A stretch of DNA of 62,711 bases from contig DJPR01000036.1 in NCBI GenBank assembly GCA_002438605.1, forward strand, positions 1 to 62,711, given 5' to 3'. Of the stretch, positions 60,656-62,711 are shown one piece after another. The position numbers and the translations under genes were made by a program. Each line of letters starts with the position of its first letter. The stretch's first letter is position 1. Below the pieces are notes generated by a model. The model saw only the letters and a program-made list of their open reading frames with translations. It made no database searches and was not told the origin of the DNA. The stretch is from Ruminococcus sp. UBA6407. Its GTDB lineage: Bacteria; Bacillota; Clostridia; Oscillospirales; Ruminococcaceae.

Positions 60656-62080
60656 ATGGCAGTTACAAAGGAAGAATTTATACGAGAGTATACCAAAGCT
60701 ATTCGGGAAGGTAATGCCGCTATATTTGCTGGAGCTGGATTATCAAGACCATCAGGGTTTGTTGATTGGAAAGGTCTGCTAAAACCACTTGCAGATAGCA
60801 TTAATCTTGATGTTAACAAAGAACATGACTTATTGTCTGTAGCTCAGTATTATCGAAATCAAAGAGGTACTCGTACAAGTATAAATCAATCTATCATGAA
60901 TGCTTTTTCTAAGAATGTCACTATTAACGAAAATGTGCGGATTGTTGCACGTCTTCCCATATTCACATACTGGACCACAAATTATGATGAGATAGTTGAA
61001 AATGGAATAAGAGCAGCAAATCGCAATCCAGATGTTAAATCCGAATCTGAGCAGCTTTCAGTAATCAAACCAGATCGAGATGCAATCGTTTATAAAATGC
61101 ATGGAGATGTAAATAATCCGGCCAAAGCCGTTTTGACCAAAGAAGACTATGAACTCTACGAAAATCATCGCCCTTTATTTAGAACAGCTTTACAAGGAGA
61201 TTTGGTATCAAAAGTCTTTTTGTTTATTGGCTTTAGTTTTGAGGACCCAAATATTGATTACATTCTCAGCCAAATTCGTTCGTTGTTGGGAGAAAATATT
61301 TCTACACACTACTGTTTTTTCAAAAGAGTCCAACAATCAGATTATAATGATCCGGAAGAGTATGGATATAATAAAGCTAGACAGGATTTACAGGAAGAAA
61401 ATCTTCGGAATTATGGCATTCAAACTGTTTTTGTCGATGAATATGATGAAATAACCGACATTCTTCGTGACCTTGAAAAAAACTATAAGATGAAGAAGGT
61501 GTTTATTTCTGGAAGTGCTGATGAATTTTCCGATCCGTGGAGTAAAGAAAATGCTGAAGAATTAGCATGGAAACTTGCGGGTGTATTAGTACGCAATGAT
61601 TGTCGTATCACTTCTGGGTTTGGACTTGGAATCGGCTCGGCTGTTATTAATGGAGCATTGGACGTGATATACGCTGAGAAATATAGACACATTGATGAAC
61701 ATCTGTGCCTTCGCCCATTTCCTCAAAACATTAGTGATCCGACAAAACGAACTGAAAAGTGGAAAAAGTATAGAGAAGAAATGTTAACGGAAACAGGAGT
61801 ATCCATCTTTATGTTTGGAAACAAAAAAGATGCAAAAACTGGAAACATAATTGAAGCTGATGGATGTATGCAAGAATTTGAAATAGCAAAATCAAAAGGC
61901 AATATAATTATTCCTATTGGTACTACAGGGTTCGTAGCTAAAGCAATTTTAGATAACGTAAAAAGGGATATAGCTAACTATGCCTATTTATCGGATTATA
62001 TCGATGTATTAGAAAAAGAAACTAATATTGACCAAATAATTCAATGCGTGGTAAAGATAATAACGAGTAAACTATATTAA
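60656..62080 (+). CDS. thsA: Thoeris effector ThsA (SIR2-SLOG NADase)
   Basis: A 474-aa protein. The SIR2 domain (about 1-270) has FAGAGLSRPSG, TTNYDEI with Asn109 and MHGDV with His149, both offset by three from the catalytic Asn112/His152 of Bacillus cereus ThsA as I recall them, and FIGFSFEDPN. The SLOG/STALD ligand domain (about 280-474) begins KKVFISGSADEF and has GFGLGIGSAVINGALD. The size matches type I Thoeris ThsA. The signal nucleotide made by ThsB opens its NADase, depleting NAD+ and aborting phage growth. ACAGGAGG precedes the ATG. Confidence 0.94.
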   Translation: MAVTKEEFIREYTKAIREGNAAIFAGAGLSRPSGFVDWKGLLKPLADSINLDVNKEHDLLSVAQYYRNQRGTRTSINQSIMNAFSKNVTINENVRIVARLPIFTYWTTNYDEIVENGIRAANRNPDVKSESEQLSVIKPDRDAIVYKMHGDVNNPAKAVLTKEDYELYENHRPLFRTALQGDLVSKVFLFIGFSFEDPNIDYILSQIRSLLGENISTHYCFFKRVQQSDYNDPEEYGYNKARQDLQEENLRNYGIQTVFVDEYDEITDILRDLEKNYKMKKVFISGSADEFSDPWSKENAEELAWKLAGVLVRNDCRITSGFGLGIGSAVINGALDVIYAEKYRHIDEHLCLRPFPQNISDPTKRTEKWKKYREEMLTETGVSIFMFGNKKDAKTGNIIEADGCMQEFEIAKSKGNIIIPIGTTGFVAKAILDNVKRDIANYAYLSDYIDVLEKETNIDQIIQCVVKIITSKLY

Positions 62081-62092
62081 GGAGTGAGTCTG

Positions 62093-62659
62093 ATGGGCAG
62101 AAAGATATTTGTCTCTTACAAGTATAAAGACAATGACGTAGAAGAATTGTCGGGAGTTACCCAGCTAACTTGGCCATGTGACTATGTGAACTATATCAAA
62201 GACAATATTTTGGATGATGATGACATCTATAAGGGAGAGAATAGTGATGGGGATATTTCTTCTTGGAAAGAAGAGGATATATGGGAGCATCTAAAAGATA
62301 AGATTTATGATAGTACGATTACGATAGTTCTAATTTCGACTAATATGAAAGAGCCAGGGAAATGGCAGAGATCGCAGTGGATCCCTTGGGAAATATCATA
62401 TTCTCTCAGAGAAACTACCAGAAACGACAGAACAAGCCATAATAATGCTATACTTGCAGTGATCCTCACTAATAAAAAAGGTTCATATGATTATTACGAC
62501 AAAGATGACTTGTTTCCGATATTAAAAGATAATATAGACAACGGCTATATCTATGTCGTTACATGGGAGGATTTCAAAAAGTATCCTAACGCAGATATTA
62601 AACAAGCATTTGACTATAGAGATCAAACACCGTCATACAAAATAAAAAAATCACTTTAA
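62093..62659 (+). CDS. Third TIR-family protein, ThsB-like
   Basis: A 188-aa protein of the TIR-like (MTH538-type) group: RKIFVSYKYKDNDV at the start, TITIVLISTNMKEPGKWQRSQWIPWEISYSLRET with the Glu of PWEIS in the catalytic place, then ILAVILTNKKGSYDYY. GGAG sets ATG 62093; an in-frame GTG at 62084 overlaps the ribosome site. It is 12 bp after thsA, so in the same operon. It likely broadens phage recognition. The remaining 52 bp of the window show nothing further. Confidence 0.88.
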   Translation: MGRKIFVSYKYKDNDVEELSGVTQLTWPCDYVNYIKDNILDDDDIYKGENSDGDISSWKEEDIWEHLKDKIYDSTITIVLISTNMKEPGKWQRSQWIPWEISYSLRETTRNDRTSHNNAILAVILTNKKGSYDYYDKDDLFPILKDNIDNGYIYVVTWEDFKKYPNADIKQAFDYRDQTPSYKIKKSL

Positions 62660-62711
62660 TACAATTAACTACTTGACAGTTCCTCCAATCTGCGCTATAA
62701 CCCAAGTTTGC

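Larger units (their letters stand above)
50206..62711. mobile_element. Mobilisable element integrated at the 3' end of guaA (right end beyond the window)
   Basis: After the guaA stop the sequence changes to more G+C-rich DNA with a XRE regulator, an excisionase-like gene, a tyrosine integrase, MobC, a hairpin-rich candidate oriT, a MobV relaxase, and restriction-modification and Thoeris genes. The guaA end (GAGTGGGAATAA, 50210-50221) is the probable attL. The matching attR is not in the window, so the length is at least 12.5 kb. Confidence 0.8.

Overview
The window looks like chromosome from a low-G+C, spore-forming, gut-type clostridium close to Ruminococcus (Oscillospiraceae). The basis is family-level: cell-surface BspA-type leucine-rich proteins ending in type I dockerins, a SpoIID homologue, an OmpR/HisK pair next to yqhQ-prmC-recA-recX-rimO-pgsA, and Firmicutes-style ribosome binding sites and promoters. 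No species call is possible from the sequence alone.

Layout. 1-9.4 kb: a CAU-anticodon tRNA, a flavodoxin-like reductase, a MATE exporter, an unusual single protein joining a TIM-barrel sugar-phosphate isomerase to an acyl-CoA synthetase, and two tandem LRR-dockerin genes with the stump of a third copy. 9.6-14 kb: guaB, queT behind a candidate preQ1 riboswitch, and a third LRR-dockerin gene with long Thr-rich linkers. 14.1-31 kb: a DtxR-type regulator diverging from feoA-feoB. feoB is cut in two by a 13.8-kb mobile element (16230-30038). Removing the element restores the feoB reading frame exactly, and its joined ends form a near-palindromic attP. The element carries a large serine recombinase, mobilisation genes, an M48 protease, a leftward operon (HerA/VirB4-like ATPase, coiled-coil protein, zincin, small protein, membrane protein, Sel1 protein) and a tyrosine recombinase. 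The tyrosine recombinase sits between two inverted core-type sites together with an outward promoter. This has the form of an invertible promoter switch whose other orientation would transcribe the ATPase-zincin operon.

31-50.2 kb is housekeeping: spoIID, citrate synthase, a lipoprotein, a two-component pair, the yqhQ-prmC-recA-recX-rimO-pgsA run, a large YfhO membrane protein, a YkgJ-type cysteine-cluster protein, a rod-shaped candidate structured RNA, aspartokinase and guaA. 50.2 kb to the end is a second, more G+C-rich mobilisable element entering at the 3' end of guaA. It has a XRE regulator, excisionase-like protein, tyrosine integrase, MobC, a candidate oriT and a MobV relaxase broken by an in-frame stop. 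It carries a defence cargo: a controller-like HTH, a double-domain adenine methyltransferase and an AlwI-type nuclease, then a Thoeris system with three TIR-family proteins around one SIR2-SLOG ThsA. Its far end lies outside the window.

A family of short palindromic repeats (ends close to AAGGCAAYACCGCACAAAG) is scattered between genes, including one copy inside the feoB element. All statements rest on reading the sequence; no searches or structure predictions were run.
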